In this document: in pieces, positions 63,948 through 64,000 of the stretch
Numbering within the stretch: position 1 is the stretch's first letter
Layout of the letters: every line of letters starts with the position of its first letter
Source of the DNA: Vibrio sp. 10N.261.45.E2
GTDB lineage: Bacteria > Pseudomonadota > Gammaproteobacteria > Enterobacterales > Vibrionaceae
NCBI RefSeq assembly: GCF_002875705.1
Contig: NZ_MCZZ01000146.1
Location: 16,641 to 80,640, forward strand
DNA: 64,000 nucleotides
Direction: 5' to 3'
Notes under the pieces: model-generated
Seen by the model: only the letters and a program-made list of their open reading frames with translations
Database searches by the model: none
Told to the model about the DNA's origin: nothing
Made by a program: the position numbers and the translations under genes

Positions 63948-64000
63948 GAGTTCTTTTTAATCGAACGAATAAAAAAAACGAGAAAAACTTCAAAAAGGGC

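Noticed and set aside
1..64000. CRISPR arrays, defence islands, prophage, IS elements, integron
   Set aside because: No regularly spaced repeats, transposase, integrase or defence-type gene was seen; the gene content is core chromosome throughout.

Overview
The window is chromosomal DNA from a gammaproteobacterium, almost certainly a Vibrio (large chromosome, Splendidus-like clade as a guess). Protein sequences, the mnmG-oriC-mioC-mnmE-yidC-yidD-rnpA-rpmH-dnaA-dnaN-recF-gyrB order, an intact ParAB system, an ERIC-like repeat and many short A/T-flanked terminators all point this way. It is the replication-origin region of the chromosome and is nearly all core genome. I saw no insertion sequence, prophage, integron, CRISPR array, tRNA or rRNA gene.

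Left part (1-20 kb): a partial Spo0M-like gene running off the left edge, a pair of unrecognised small ORFs, yihD, ccoG, srkA, dsbA, a DUF2860-type outer-membrane protein and comM. The attenuated ilvLGMEDA operon for branched-chain amino acids follows, then a divergent punR/punC regulator-transporter pair, a membrane GAF-GGDEF protein and glmU.

Centre (20-45 kb): the atpIBEFHAGDC operon and mnmG-rsmG-parA-parB lie on the minus strand, to the left of a well-defined oriC (about 31.63-31.93 kb; exact DnaA boxes and 13 GATC sites). Beyond oriC, mioC, mnmE and yidC-yidD-rnpA-rpmH are also on the minus strand. A three-gene polar amino acid (probably cystine) ABC operon sits between rpmH and dnaA. 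Then dnaA-dnaN-recF-gyrB runs on the plus strand. A near-consensus parS site lies inside the last codons of recF, so ParA, ParB, one candidate centromere and oriC are all within 15 kb.

Right part (45-64 kb): ibpA with a sigma-32 promoter and a ROSE-like RNA thermometer, an ERIC-like repeat, avtA, a lipoprotein alpha-amylase and glyQS. Next come a yybP-ykoY manganese riboswitch with the UPF0016 exporter mneA, tusA flanked by two small membrane proteins, a LysR regulator, acuI, fadBA with a FadR operator, and yigZ-trkH-hemG. The last bases are A-rich and may be the upstream part of an rRNA promoter.

The most rewarding material is regulatory: the ilv attenuator, the srkA start set directly after a terminator, a terminator separating mioC from oriC, the parS site in recF, the ibpA leader, and the manganese riboswitch ending in a mini-ORF that overlaps the GTG start. 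I found no convincing new multi-gene system. The best candidates for undescribed genes are the two small ORFs at 668-975.
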